Positions 35,987-45,952 are shown, counted from the first letter of the stretch. The stretch: 64,000 bases of DNA from Armatimonadota bacterium (GCA_020846535.1 JADLDR010000199.1:1-64000); one strand, 5' to 3'. Numbers and translations: made by a program. Notes: generated by a model not told the origin, from the letters alone.

Positions 35987-36326
35987 ATCGACCTCCAGGG
36001 GTGTTGGGGTATAGGGGGTAGGGTATAGGATGTTTTGCGGGATCCTAAAAGCTTGCGCCAGCCCTGTACCCTAACACCCTATCCCCTACACCCTAAAATC
36101 GCCTTTGTATTAATCCGTTCCATAGGGTGGCTGTAAAATCCTCTGTAGATAAAAGAGGAAATCCGCAGCCGGTTCCTGAATAATCGCCGAGGCCGTCCGA
36201 GGGGTTGATTTTCACTGGCGGGAGTGTTATGCTAAAAGGGAAACGACTCGGGGAAGCGGAGGGGCTTGTCCGGCGGACTACGGCATCGGCCCGGAAGGGC
36301 AGCCAAAAATAGAAAGGATCAGTTTG
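35987..36326. repeat. Intergenic region with family E repeat
   Basis: 35998-36097 is an inverted repeat built of GGGTATAGGG/GGGTGTTGGGG-type units on the left and CCCTAACACCC/CCCCTACACCC units on the right, with a central GCGGGATCCTAAAAGC. The remaining bases (36100-36326) show no gene. AAAGGA near 36313 serves the next start. Confidence 0.65.
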
Positions 36327-37475
36327 ATGCTGCTGCGTGGACGTTCGATAGAGACCGGCCTGGGAATGGAAGTGGAGGCGCGGGAAGATCGTATTGCATC
36401 CATCGAAATCCTGCCGGAGAAGAGAGGCGAGGGGCCGGGACTGCCCGGCGACCTGTGGCTTTTGCCCGGCTTAATCGATATCCAGGTGAACGGTTACGGC
36501 GGCTTCGATTTCGGCAGCCCGGAGGCGGCGGCGCAGACCGTCCGGCTGGGCTGGAGGGAAGGCGTCACTCAGATCTGCCCGACCGTGACGACCGGCAGCC
36601 CGGAGGCGATGCAGGCCGCTCTGAGGGCGATTGCCGAAGCCTGCGAAGACCCGCTTATCGGGGCCAGCGTGCCCGCCATTCATATCGAAGGGCCGTTCCT
36701 TTCCCCGGAAGACGGCCCGCGGGGAGCGCACCCTCTGGAGTACATCCGCAGGCCCGACTGGGACGAATTCCGGAGGTGGCAGGATGCGGCGGTCGGTCGG
36801 GTGGGGCTGGTCACCCTGGCCCCTGAAGTGCCCGGCGCGCTCGAATTCATCGAAAAGGTGACTGATACGGGCGTTCAGGTGGCTCTGGGGCACACCGGTG
36901 CGGACGCCCTGACGATCCGCCGGGCAATAGCCGCCGGGGCGTGCCTCTCGACGCACCTGGGAAACGGCGCTCATGCCCTCCTGCCGCGCCATCCGAATTA
37001 CATCTGGGAGCAGGCCGCCGCCGATGACCTGTGGGCCACCCTCATTCTCGACGGGCACCACCTCCCGCCCCCGGTCGCCAAGACCCTGATTCGCTGCAAG
37101 GGGGTGGATCGTTCGATTCTCATCAGTGACGCCACCTCCCTGGCGGGCCTGCCCCCCGGGCGCTACGGCGATGCGGAGGTTTCGGAAGACCTGCGCTGCT
37201 CCCTGGTCGGCACGCCCTATCTGGCTGGATCGGTCATTTCGCTCCGGCACGGGGTTTCCAATGCCGTCCTCTTCGCCCACGTCAGCCCTGCCCAGGCTGT
37301 TTATATGGCAAGCCTCCAGCCCGCCCGCTTCCTGGGCCTGGAGTCCCGCCTGGGCCGCCTGTCGGTCGGCCGGGAAGCCTCCCTCATCGCCTGCCGCTGG
37401 CAGCCCTACCTAGGCGACCTGGAAATTCTGGAAACGGTGGTCGCCGGGCAGCGCGTCTACCGGGCGGAAGAGTAG
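36327..37475 (+). CDS. nagA: N-acetylglucosamine-6-phosphate deacetylase-like amidohydrolase
   Basis: A 382-residue amidohydrolase. PGLIDIQVNGYGG (47-59) matches the NagA hallmark, E121 in HIEGPF is the metal ligand of the family, and GHTGAD, THLGNGAHAL, DGHHLPP and ISDAT occupy the expected metal-, substrate- and catalytic-Asp positions. The reaction would be removal of acetyl from GlcNAc-6-phosphate, feeding aminosugar catabolism. The ATG at 36327 is chosen over an adjacent upstream TTG. No nagB or PTS gene is adjacent, so a related N-acyl-sugar substrate is possible. Confidence 0.85.
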   Translation: MLLRGRSIETGLGMEVEAREDRIASIEILPEKRGEGPGLPGDLWLLPGLIDIQVNGYGGFDFGSPEAAAQTVRLGWREGVTQICPTVTTGSPEAMQAALRAIAEACEDPLIGASVPAIHIEGPFLSPEDGPRGAHPLEYIRRPDWDEFRRWQDAAVGRVGLVTLAPEVPGALEFIEKVTDTGVQVALGHTGADALTIRRAIAAGACLSTHLGNGAHALLPRHPNYIWEQAAADDLWATLILDGHHLPPPVAKTLIRCKGVDRSILISDATSLAGLPPGRYGDAEVSEDLRCSLVGTPYLAGSVISLRHGVSNAVLFAHVSPAQAVYMASLQPARFLGLESRLGRLSVGREASLIACRWQPYLGDLEILETVVAGQRVYRAEE

Positions 37476-37559
37476 GGCCGCGGCCATCTTTATACGGATC
37501 GGAGAGCGGTAGCGGCCCCTCGACCGCTCCCCGATTACGAAAAGCAGGAGAGAATCGGC

Positions 37560-38135
<576 letters not shown>

Positions 38136-38289
38136 AACAGGCTGACGCAGCGGGAGGCAAGGGCAAAACCACATCGCCCGGTCCTAACCATGCTTGCCAA
38201 AAGCGCTATCGTTACGGTAGCGGGATATTTACCGGGTATTCCGGAATAAGCCCTGTCGATGCAGCCTGCGAGGATCTTTCGCCTGGCGG

Positions 38290-38376
38290 CCATCTCCAGC
38301 GTGCCAAATGACGAAGGCTCTACTCGTGGGCGCAACTCTGGAGATTGCCACGTCGCTAACGCTCCTCGCAATGACA
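38290..38376. repeat. Family D repeat, copy 2 (left arm decayed)
   Basis: The right arm CTGGAGATTGCCACGTCGCT followed by AACGCTCCTCGCAATGACA is intact and matches 35050-35082. The left arm is reduced to CATCTCCAGCGTGCCAAATG. It occupies the gap 38136-38437, which otherwise shows no gene. Confidence 0.7.
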
Positions 38377-38437
38377 TATAATCGAAAAGGTTTTTGGCTC
38401 CTTGGACAGCCGCTTCTTCGGCAGGGAGGCGAAACGG

Positions 38438-38727
38438 ATGCGAGAATATGCAGGGCGCTGCTGCAAGATTGCCGGGATGGTTCTGATGATAGTGGCCGCG
38501 CTTCCGGGCCTGGCAATCTGCGCGTGGGTGGTGCAGCGGGAGTTCGGCCCGGTCTGGGTCGCGATCAGCGTGGCGGCTACGCCCCTGACGCTGCTGCTGG
38601 CCCCTATTGGCGCGGTGGTCGGCAGGAACGACTGGTGGCCCTTCGCCGTGGTCTGTGGGGGCCGCTCCTGGGCTATGCCGCCGGACCCCTGGGCCAAAAT
38701 AAACCGCCCTTTGAACGCCGCCCGTAG
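38438..38727 (+). pseudogene. Small membrane protein with an apparent frameshift
   Basis: Starting at ATG 38438 (GGGAGG 8 bases upstream), the frame encodes two hydrophobic helices (IAGMVLMIVAALPGLAICAW; ISVAATPLTLLLAPIGAVVG) and then loses sense after DWWPFAVVCGG. The natural continuation PLLGYAAGPLGQNKPPFE is in another frame and ends at 38727. The switch point is a run of five G at 38657-38661, where one extra G would restore a 97-residue protein. Either a real mutation or a sequencing error is possible. The family was not recognised. Confidence 0.6.
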
Positions 38728-38828
38728 GCCGGAGGCTAAGATGGGCAGCCGATTGCGGTTTCCGGCAGGATATACCTCGTCAGCCTCGAATAATCCCACA
38801 TCTTCTATTCAAGAAGGGAGCGAGGCCA

Positions 38829-41153
38829 TTGAAACTGAGTTCTCTCATTTTGACGGTGTGGGGGGTGGTATTCTTGACAGCCTCAAATGCAGGGGCCGAT
38901 GTCGTACTGGTCAAAGACGGCCAGGCGCAGTCCCGGATCGTGCTGGCGGACAGGCCCTCAGAGCAGGCTCGCCAGGCGGCGCAGGTCTTGCAGGAGTATA
39001 TCGAGCGGATCAGCGGGGCGAAGCTGGCGGTAGTGAGCGAAAAAGAGGCCGCGCCGGGCAGCCGCATCTTCATTGGCCAGAGTGACGCGGTGAGGGCGAT
39101 GGGCCTGAAAGCACCCTCCGGCTTCACCCGCGAGATGAATGAGGAAGGCTTTATCCTCAAAACGGTCGGCAGCGACCTGGTGATGGCCGGCAACGAGGAC
39201 CGCCATTACCGGGGCACGATCTACGCCGTCTACGACTTCCTAGACCGGCTGGGCTGCCGGTGGTTCTTCCCGGGCGAATACGGCGAGGTGGTTCCGAAAA
39301 AAGCCACCCTTTCGGTCGGGCGGCTGGATGTGGAATCGCGGCCCAGCTTCCGGTTCCGCAACATCTGGTACAGCGGGTGGATGCCCGCCGGGCCGGAAGA
39401 CCAGGCGAAGCTGGCGAAATGGTACGACTGCAACAAGGCCCATGCCCTTTCCGGCCTGAGCCTGCCGGGGGACGGCACGGTGATCCGGCTGGCCCCTCCC
39501 GAAAAATATTACGATAGCCTGCCTCAGATTTACGCCCTGGAATCCGACGGCAGCCGTAGCCGCGAGATGCTCTGCCTGTCCGAGCCGGAGACCGTAGCGG
39601 TGGCCGTCAAAACCGTCACCGAGGCATTCCGCAGCGACCCGGCCATGCTGACCTTCGGCTTCGGCCCTCCTGACGGGCACCCCCTGTGCCACTGTGATCG
39701 CTGCCAGAAAGGGCTGCTGGGTTTTACCGGCAAGGGCCTGGGCGAGCCAAGCCTGAGCGACCTCTGGTTCAAGTTCGTGAACGCGGTGGCGAAGGAAGTC
39801 AAAAAGGAGTTCCCTGACCGCTGGATCCTGACCAACGGCTACGCCAACCGGGTGCGCCTTCCGGAAGGGGTGGGGAAGCTGAGCGACAATATCGGCATCC
39901 AGTCCGCGGTGATCCAGGCGTGTACCCTTCACCCGACCGGAGACCCGAAATGCTGGCAGCGCCAGGATTATGAAGAACTCCTCACCCAATGGACCCAGGA
40001 AATCCCCTGCGTCTTCGTCTACGACTACGACCCGGGCAAGAGCCTGGACAACCTGCCTTTCCCCGCCCTCCACAACCTCAAGCGCGACCTGCCTTTCCTG
40101 AAGGAAAAGGGCGTCTGGGGCTTCTGGACGGAAGGGCAGAACGCCTGGATGACCACCCATCTCAACTACTACATCCGCGCCCGGCTGATGTGGGACGTCA
40201 AACAAAACGTGGAATCTCTGGTGGAGGACTACTGCGAGTCATTCTACGGCAAGGCCGCCGGGCCGGTGGAACGCTACATCTGGCGGCTGGAGGATGCGGT
40301 CAACCGCAGCCCGGCGCATGCGACCTGGGGAATGGATGTGCCCTGGAACACGATCTACTCGCCCGCAATGGTCAGGGCGCTCGATAGCGATCTTGCCGCC
40401 GCCGACAAGATGGCCGATAGCCCGGAACGCAGGCTCCACGTCCGGATGCTCCGACTGGTTCACCGCCACATGAAAGCTTATCTCGCCATGGAGGAGGCCG
40501 CCGCTGAAGGCGATTTTGCCGGGGCGGTGGCGAAGGCCGGCGAAATGCTCGCTGTCCGCGATGAAGCCGCCGGTATCGACCCGGCCCTGATCCCCCATAC
40601 GCCGGAATGGTGTCGGGACTCCGGTTTCACGGTGGAAGGCCGCCGCAATCGCTACCGCGATCTCTCCGGGCGCACGGACGGCTCGCAGGGCGGCCTGGTC
40701 GCCCTCCTTCCCCGGAAATGGGAATTCAAGACTGACCCGGGCGAGGACGGCCAGATCTACCGGTGGTATCTGCCCGGCAAAGGAATCGGCTGGAAGGAGA
40801 TCGATACCGCCCTCTACTGGCAGGCCCAGGGCTACCAGAATAGGCGGGGCCTGGGCTACGGCGGGCAGGCCTGGTACAGGACGGTCTTCGATGTTCCAGC
40901 AGGCGCGAAAGGCAAGCCTCTGAAGCTGGCCTTCGGGGGCATCTATAACCAGGGCCTCTGGATCTGGGTCAACGGCCTTCTGATCGACCGCCGCCCCTCA
41001 CAGGATTCCTCCCGTCCCTTCGATGTGGACGTGACCGGTCACATCAAGCCCGGCCAGCAAAACAGCGTCGCTGTCCTTGTCAACACCCCTTCCGCCAGCC
41101 GCAGCGAACGGAGCGGCCTCTACCGCCGGGCGTTCCTCTGGTCTCCGAAATAA
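38829..41153 (+). CDS. Secreted DUF4838-family protein with C-terminal carbohydrate-binding-like domain
   Basis: This 774-residue exported protein has a signal peptide (about 1-23), an N-terminal alpha/beta domain (RQAAQVLQEYIERISGAKL; VYDFLDRLGCRWFFPGEYGE) and a DUF4838 barrel-like domain with CHCDRCQKG. The C-terminal beta-sandwich (about 650-774: WYRTVFDVPAG, LWIWVNGLLIDRR) resembles the sugar-binding domain of GH2 enzymes. The TTG start follows AGGGAG. It is probably a periplasmic or extracellular glycan-processing protein, with its cytoplasmic paralogue at 29765. Enzymatic activity is not proven for the family. Confidence 0.85.
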   Translation: MKLSSLILTVWGVVFLTASNAGADVVLVKDGQAQSRIVLADRPSEQARQAAQVLQEYIERISGAKLAVVSEKEAAPGSRIFIGQSDAVRAMGLKAPSGFTREMNEEGFILKTVGSDLVMAGNEDRHYRGTIYAVYDFLDRLGCRWFFPGEYGEVVPKKATLSVGRLDVESRPSFRFRNIWYSGWMPAGPEDQAKLAKWYDCNKAHALSGLSLPGDGTVIRLAPPEKYYDSLPQIYALESDGSRSREMLCLSEPETVAVAVKTVTEAFRSDPAMLTFGFGPPDGHPLCHCDRCQKGLLGFTGKGLGEPSLSDLWFKFVNAVAKEVKKEFPDRWILTNGYANRVRLPEGVGKLSDNIGIQSAVIQACTLHPTGDPKCWQRQDYEELLTQWTQEIPCVFVYDYDPGKSLDNLPFPALHNLKRDLPFLKEKGVWGFWTEGQNAWMTTHLNYYIRARLMWDVKQNVESLVEDYCESFYGKAAGPVERYIWRLEDAVNRSPAHATWGMDVPWNTIYSPAMVRALDSDLAAADKMADSPERRLHVRMLRLVHRHMKAYLAMEEAAAEGDFAGAVAKAGEMLAVRDEAAGIDPALIPHTPEWCRDSGFTVEGRRNRYRDLSGRTDGSQGGLVALLPRKWEFKTDPGEDGQIYRWYLPGKGIGWKEIDTALYWQAQGYQNRRGLGYGGQAWYRTVFDVPAGAKGKPLKLAFGGIYNQGLWIWVNGLLIDRRPSQDSSRPFDVDVTGHIKPGQQNSVAVLVNTPSASRSERSGLYRRAFLWSPK

Positions 41154-41568
41154 CCTCCGAGGCTATGGGGCCGCTTTCCCAGGCGGCCTCGCCTCACTGA
41201 CATACGTTCATGTAGGGGCGACCCGCCGGGTCGCCCCATAGCTATCAGGATAAGGTATCGTGTCCCGCGGGAGTGGGATTCGGGACTCTGATAGACCGTT
41301 ACCTAACCCCCCGGCCCCCTTCCCGAAACGGGAAGGGGGAGCGGATGGTGCCGTCAATGACCGCACACTCTGTCCCCCTCTCCCAGGATGCGCTCCGGCG
41401 CATCCCTTGGGTTTCGGGGAGAGGGGCTAGGGGAGAGAGGTAACCTACCCCCAGGAATAGAGGATATTTCCCCTTATCTGGATACCTATGGGGCGACCCG
41501 GCGGGTCGCCCTTCGCTTTCCCGAAAACGCTTCAGGCGTAAAGCCAGCCCGATAGTTTTGTTGACCTA
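41154..41568. repeat. Intergenic repeat region with family C copy 3
   Basis: A palindrome GGGGCGACCCGCCGGGTCGCCCC lies at about 41216-41238 and a matching one at about 41486-41508. Between them is the family C core 41298-41444 (GTTACCTAACCCCC ... GAGAGAGGTAAC) with an inserted GATGCGCTCCGGCGCATC palindrome. No gene is seen. Confidence 0.75.
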
Positions 41569-41597
41569 TTGACAAAATTGTTGAAGATGTCTATAAT
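41569..41597 (+). promoter_or_regulatory. Consensus sigma-70 promoter of the prepilin-like gene
   Basis: The -35 TTGACA (41569-41574) and the -10 TATAAT (41592-41597) are both perfect and separated by 17 bases. Transcription should start near 41604, leaving a 5' leader of about 110 bases before the ATG at 41714. Confidence 0.85.
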
Positions 41598-41713
41598 AAA
41601 ATGGAAAAGCCTATATTCCTCTGATCCAGGCTGTATTCATGAAAAAAGGAGGTGAGAATTCAAGCTATCGCCAACAATCGAAATATGCGATTTTCAGTCG
41701 AGGAGGTATGAAG

Positions 41714-42487
41714 ATGATTCGCAGGCAAGGCTTTACATTGATCGAGTTGTTAGTCGTGATTGCGATCATCGCCATCCTGGCGGCGATCCTCTTCCCGGTG
41801 TTCGCTCAGGCGCGAGAGAAGGCCCGGGCGATTACGTGCGCCTCAAATCTAAAACAAATAGGATTGGGTTTGGGGATGTATCTTCAGGATTATGACGAGA
41901 TGTTCCCGCCTAACCAGCAACCGCTGACACAGGGATGCCAGTGGGCCAGCTCGGCAGGCAATCCTATGCTGCGATGGGCTTTCCTGTTTAACCCGTATGT
42001 CAAAAACAGAGACGTCTGGAAGTGCCCGAGCGCCAAGGAGCAATGGGGAGTGCTGGTTCCGTCTCAGAATCCTTCGCCCTGCAACTGGCCGTTCCCGGAG
42101 GACTGGAAAGGATTCGTCTACTCCATCGGCTATAATTTCGATGGACTGGTAGGCTCGTCCCTGGCATCGGTTGCGTTTCCGGCACAGGCCATCGCCTGCG
42201 CCGACAGCAGACACCCGGAGGCGATCAATATTAACCGCATCGCCTGGGCGGATAAATGCGCGGTGTGTAATGACGCCAAATCTCTGCCCGATTTCAAGAG
42301 CAACCAGGCTTTGATTAACAGCGCCACGCGCCATTCAGGAGGCTCCAATATCTGTTTTGCGGACGGCCATGTCAAATGGCACCGCTTCGATGCCCTCTAC
42401 GCAACCTGGAAAAACGCCAAACCCGATGGATGGACTGTCATGCGGACATGGTGCGATGGAGATGTGGACGCCGCCATGAGCCGGTAG
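41714..42487 (+). CDS. Type IV prepilin-like protein (DUF1559-type, H-x9-DG)
   Basis: A 257-residue protein with a class III prepilin leader: MIRRQG is cut by prepilin peptidase before [20 protein letters not shown], and the [12 protein letters not shown] helix extension and [19 protein letters not shown] follow. Near the C-terminus [13 protein letters not shown] is the H-x9-DG motif. Such proteins form pseudopili or minor pilins and are hugely expanded in Armatimonadota and Planctomycetota. The start chosen has GAGGAGG 7 bases upstream. The same frame is open back to 41639. A near-perfect ribosome site (AAAGGAGGTGAG, about 41644-41655) in the leader is not followed by a start codon. A perfect promoter suggests high expression. 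Confidence 0.92.
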   Translation: MIRRQGFTLIELLVVIAIIAILAAILFPVFAQAREKARAITCASNLKQIGLGLGMYLQDYDEMFPPNQQPLTQGCQWASSAGNPMLRWAFLFNPYVKNRDVWKCPSAKEQWGVLVPSQNPSPCNWPFPEDWKGFVYSIGYNFDGLVGSSLASVAFPAQAIACADSRHPEAININRIAWADKCAVCNDAKSLPDFKSNQALINSATRHSGGSNICFADGHVKWHRFDALYATWKNAKPDGWTVMRTWCDGDVDAAMSR

Positions 42488-42515
42488 CAGTTCCGAACCC
42501 AGACAGCACCCTCAA

Positions 42516-42545
42516 GGCAGGGCCGATGCAACTATCGGCCCTGCC
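42516..42545. terminator. Bidirectional terminator-like hairpin
   Basis: The perfect 12-bp arms GGCAGGGCCGAT (42516-42527) and ATCGGCCCTGCC (42534-42545) enclose a 6-base loop between convergent genes. There is no T-run. Confidence 0.65.
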
Positions 42546-42562
42546 AGCGTGCGATCACTAAA

Positions 42563-43639
42563 CTACGCCAGCCACTCCTCTAAACGCTCCGCCACGAAAG
42601 CGTCGTCGTTCAGGTGAGGATAGGCCCGGTAGACGCGGTCGATTTCCGCGGATTGCCCCGGGGAGAGGCATTCCTCCGGATCGAGGCACCACAGGCCCTG
42701 CATCAGCCCTTGTCGGCGAAGCACCTCGTGCAGCCCGGCGATGCAGCCTGCAAAGCTATGCGCGGGATCGAAGAAAGCGGCGTTGCTGTCCGTGACCTGG
42801 ATGGCGCGGGTCAGCATCTCCTGGGAGACGGGGCTGTCATTCCCGATGATCCGGCGCGCTTCTTTCAGCAGTTCCACCGCTTTTTGCGTCCAGACGGCCC
42901 AGTGACCCAGCAGTCCTCCGACGATCCGCAGGGACGCCTCCTTTCCTTCGACCGGGATGCGGTATTCGGTCAGGAGGTCCAGCACGATATTGTCGTCATT
43001 GCCGGTGTAGAGGGCGATTTCCCCGGCGCGGCCCGCTTCCGCCACGGCGCGGAGCACGTCCAGGGTTTGATAGCGGTTGAAAGGGGCCATCTTGATCGCC
43101 ACCGCATTCGGGATTTCGGCGAATTTGCGCCAGAAGTCCAGCCCCAGAATGCGCCCGCCCACCGAAGGCTGCAAATAGAAGCCAAAGAGAGGCATCGCCT
43201 CCGCCACGGCGCGGCAGTGGGCGATCAGGGCCGGATCGTCCGCGTCCTTCAGGGCAGCCAGGCTGAGAAGGCCGATATCGTAGCCGGTGGAGCGGGCGAA
43301 TTCGGCCTCGGAGGCGGCCTGGGCGGTGGGGCCGCAGAGTCCGGCCACCTTGACTATCCGCCGCCCGGTTTTTCGCTCCCAGCGGCAGGCGGTTTCGGCG
43401 GCAAGCTCCAGCACGGGACGGAAGAGGCCGTGTTCCGGGGAGCGGATGGCGAACTGCGTGGTATGCACCCCGACCGCGATTCCCCCCGCCCCGCTGTCCG
43501 CATAATAACGGGTCAGGGCGCGCTGGCGCTTCTCATCGAGCTTGCGCTGCGCGGTAAGGGCCAGCGGATGGGCCGGGATCACTGTCCCCTGATGCAGGAT
43601 ATCGAGGATTTCCTGGGAAGGCATGGGGTAGGCGGGCAT
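42563..43639 (-). CDS. Dihydrodipicolinate synthase/N-acetylneuraminate lyase-family protein
   Basis: A 358-residue TIM-barrel aldolase-like protein of the DapA/NanA group. AIKMAPFNRYQT holds the predicted Schiff-base Lys (about 182). GGIAVGVHTTQF is the phosphate/carboxylate-binding strand region and LGLDFWRKF the following helix. It is longer than DapA (about 290 residues) and lacks the usual motif spacing, so it is likely a sugar-acid or keto-acid lyase. Its ATG directly abuts the stop of the upstream epimerase, whose 3' end supplies the GGAGG, so the pair is an operon. Confidence 0.8.
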   Translation of the reverse strand: MPAYPMPSQEILDILHQGTVIPAHPLALTAQRKLDEKRQRALTRYYADSGAGGIAVGVHTTQFAIRSPEHGLFRPVLELAAETACRWERKTGRRIVKVAGLCGPTAQAASEAEFARSTGYDIGLLSLAALKDADDPALIAHCRAVAEAMPLFGFYLQPSVGGRILGLDFWRKFAEIPNAVAIKMAPFNRYQTLDVLRAVAEAGRAGEIALYTGNDDNIVLDLLTEYRIPVEGKEASLRIVGGLLGHWAVWTQKAVELLKEARRIIGNDSPVSQEMLTRAIQVTDSNAAFFDPAHSFAGCIAGLHEVLRRQGLMQGLWCLDPEECLSPGQSAEIDRVYRAYPHLNDDAFVAERLEEWLA

Positions 43640-44680
43640 CTAAAACCTCCCTGTCCGGACTTCGTAGTGGGTGGGCTTGTTCAGGGTCGGCCCTCCCGCC
43701 ATGACCCAGTGGGCCACCCACTGGACCGTCGTATCGAGTGCCACGGCAGGGTATCCCAGCAGCCGGTGCGCGCGGGCGGCGTTGCTCAGCAGCGCCGTCT
43801 CCGATTCCGTTCCCTCGAAAATCGGCTCCTTGCCCATCAGCTCGCCCAGCCGGAGGGCGATCTGGCGGATGGAGACGATTTCAGGGCCGGTCACGTTCAG
43901 GGTAAGGGGAGGGGACTGGGCCAAAGCGAGGCATTCGAGGGCCGCGGCGTTGGCGTCTCCCTGCCAGATAACATTCACATTGCCCATCGTCAGATCGATG
44001 GGGATATTGGCCTCGATCTTCTGCGCCACATCGAGGAGGATCCCGTAGCGCAGCTCCACCGCATAGTTCAGCCGGTATATCGCCACTTGCGCTCCGAACC
44101 GGCGTGAAAAATATTCGAAAACTCGCTCCCGGCCCAGCGCGGACTGCGCGTATTCCCCGACAGGGGCCACCGGGGTCTCTTCCGCCGCTCCTCCCCGGAC
44201 GACCGGCAGCATCGGGTAGACATTGCCGGTCGAGAAGACCACGATGCGGGCGCAACGGTATTTCTCGGCCACCAGGGAAGGGACATAGGCGTTCATCGCC
44301 CAGGTCATCGCCTCCGCCCCGGTGGAGCCGAACTTCATCCCGGCCATGAAGATGACGTTGGGCGCATCGGGCAGGCTTGCGACGGCCTGCCGGTCCAGAA
44401 GGTCACAGGCGATGGTCCGGACGCCGGCCTCCTCCAGCGATTCCTTCAGCCCCGGCTGGGAGAATCGGGCGGCCCCGTAGACGGTCCGGCTCTTGCCCGA
44501 CTCGCTTACGGCCCGGCAGGCCATCCGGGCCAGGGTCGGCCCCATCTTCCCGCCCACCCCCAAAACGGCGATATCGCCCTCCAACTCCCCGAAGAGCTTT
44601 ACGACCCCCGGTGAAGGGCGGGAGAGACGCTCCTCCAAGCTTTCCACATTCTCGATCAACGACACATTAAACGATGACAT
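43640..44680 (-). CDS. NAD-dependent epimerase/dehydratase-family protein (atypical active site)
   Basis: A 346-residue extended-SDR-like protein with a nucleotide-binding GVGGKMGP motif (41-48), preceded by an unusual 35-residue extension, and a FSTGNVYP strand at the Ser/Thr site. At the catalytic YxxxK position it reads YAQSALGRE, so the Lys is absent. It may bind NAD without classical epimerase chemistry or use a shifted base. It is the first gene of an operon with the DapA-like lyase. Confidence 0.8.
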   Translation of the reverse strand: MSSFNVSLIENVESLEERLSRPSPGVVKLFGELEGDIAVLGVGGKMGPTLARMACRAVSESGKSRTVYGAARFSQPGLKESLEEAGVRTIACDLLDRQAVASLPDAPNVIFMAGMKFGSTGAEAMTWAMNAYVPSLVAEKYRCARIVVFSTGNVYPMLPVVRGGAAEETPVAPVGEYAQSALGRERVFEYFSRRFGAQVAIYRLNYAVELRYGILLDVAQKIEANIPIDLTMGNVNVIWQGDANAAALECLALAQSPPLTLNVTGPEIVSIRQIALRLGELMGKEPIFEGTESETALLSNAARAHRLLGYPAVALDTTVQWVAHWVMAGGPTLNKPTHYEVRTGRF

Positions 44681-44925
44681 CGCAGGTCTGACGCCTCCTT
44701 GAAAATCTTTCCACCTCTATATTCGCTCCGGAGCCGTGCCGCTCCTGCGGGCGAGGGCAAAAGAATCGTGGGGAAGAGAAACGCGAGAGGGAGATAGAGG
44801 GCGCGCAGCCGCGCGCCCTATGACGACATCTGCAGTAAACAGGAATCTTTGCGCGTACATCGAAATGACATCCGGCATCATCAAAACGTGGGGCCGCATC
44901 CGGCCTCATTTGAGAGGAGGCAACC
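44681..44925. other. Divergent intergenic region with palindrome
   Basis: A palindrome of AGGGCGCGC and GCGCGCCCT lies near 44798-44820. The rest is the shared upstream region of the epimerase operon and the ThuA gene. No consensus promoter was recognised. Confidence 0.5.
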
Positions 44926-45666
44926 ATGAGCGACGGCAAGCTGAAGGTTCTGGTGTGGGACGAAAAACCGGCTCACGCCCCCAAAGAGATTTATCCGGCA
45001 AGTATCAACGGGGCGGTGGCGGAGGGGCTGGTCGGCCTGGACAGCGGGAAACTGGAAGTCCTGACCGCCAACCTGGAAGACCCGGCCCAGGGCATCGCAA
45101 ACCTGGAGAATACCGATGTCCTCGTCTGGTGGGGCCACGCCCGGCACGGCGAGGTGTCCGATGAAACGGCGGCCCGGGTCGTGGAAAGGGTGCGCCACCG
45201 GGGGATGGGCTTCGTTGCCCTCCATTCGGCGCACTACTCGAAGCCGTTTCGCGGCGTTCTGGATGCCCCGGGCCACCTGAAGGGCGGCTGGCGCGAGGAC
45301 GACCAGCCGGAGGAAATCCGCGTCTGCGCCCCCCGGCACCCCATCGCCGAGGGCCTTTTCGATTTCACCCTCCCCGCCGAGGAGATGTACGGCGCTCCCT
45401 TCGGTGTGCCGCCTCCCTCTGTCTTGGTTTTCCAGTCCTACTTCCCCGCAGGCGGCGAATATTTCCCTTCCGGCATCTGCTGGACCGTGGGCGAGGGCAA
45501 GACCCCCGGCTCCACCTCCGGCCCGGGCGGCGGCGTGGGCGAAGGCGTGGGCATAGGCCGCGTCTTCTACTTCCGTCCCGGCCACGAAACCATCCCCACC
45601 TACTTCGATCCTCATGTCCGGCGCATTATCTTCAATGCCGTCTTGTGGGCGGGCAAGCTGAAATAG
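44926..45666 (+). CDS. ThuA-like (trehalose utilisation) domain protein
   Basis: A 246-residue class I glutamine-amidotransferase-like protein of the ThuA group. KVLVWDEKPAHAPKE, DVLVWWGHARHGEVSDE, GMGFVALHSAHYSKPF and RVFYFRPGHETIPTYF follow the ThuA pattern. GAGGAGG lies 6 bases before the ATG. ThuA proteins accompany Gfo/Idh/MocA dehydrogenases in keto-sugar metabolism, consistent with the window, but the exact reaction is unknown. Confidence 0.88.
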   Translation: MSDGKLKVLVWDEKPAHAPKEIYPASINGAVAEGLVGLDSGKLEVLTANLEDPAQGIANLENTDVLVWWGHARHGEVSDETAARVVERVRHRGMGFVALHSAHYSKPFRGVLDAPGHLKGGWREDDQPEEIRVCAPRHPIAEGLFDFTLPAEEMYGAPFGVPPPSVLVFQSYFPAGGEYFPSGICWTVGEGKTPGSTSGPGGGVGEGVGIGRVFYFRPGHETIPTYFDPHVRRIIFNAVLWAGKLK

Positions 45667-45952
45667 GGCCGGGGCTACGCTGCCGAGAGGATGTGGGTTG
45701 AAAGCCAACCGGCCCTCGCCTTGCTCAAAAGCCAACCGCCCCCTGCCGGGCTTCGGCGAGGGAGTGGGCTGTGGGGACTTTGCTCAATCTAAAGATACGC
45801 ACGATCTCAGCTCCCCGAAGCCTGGGGGGGTGAGAGCAATGGAGTTTGGGGGACTTTCTCTCTTGGTCGCACACAGGAAAGAGGGAACCCCCATGCATTT
45901 TCTCTCGCAATCAGCCGATAATATCCAAAAGCGGTTTCCGGGAGGGTGAAGC
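45667..45952. repeat. Intergenic region with G/C hairpin repeats
   Basis: Short direct repeats AAAGCCAACCGCCC / AAAGCCAACCGGCCC and the hairpin CTCCCCGAAGCCTGGGGGGGTGAG are present. They are related in style to 25135-25262. No gene is seen. Confidence 0.5.
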
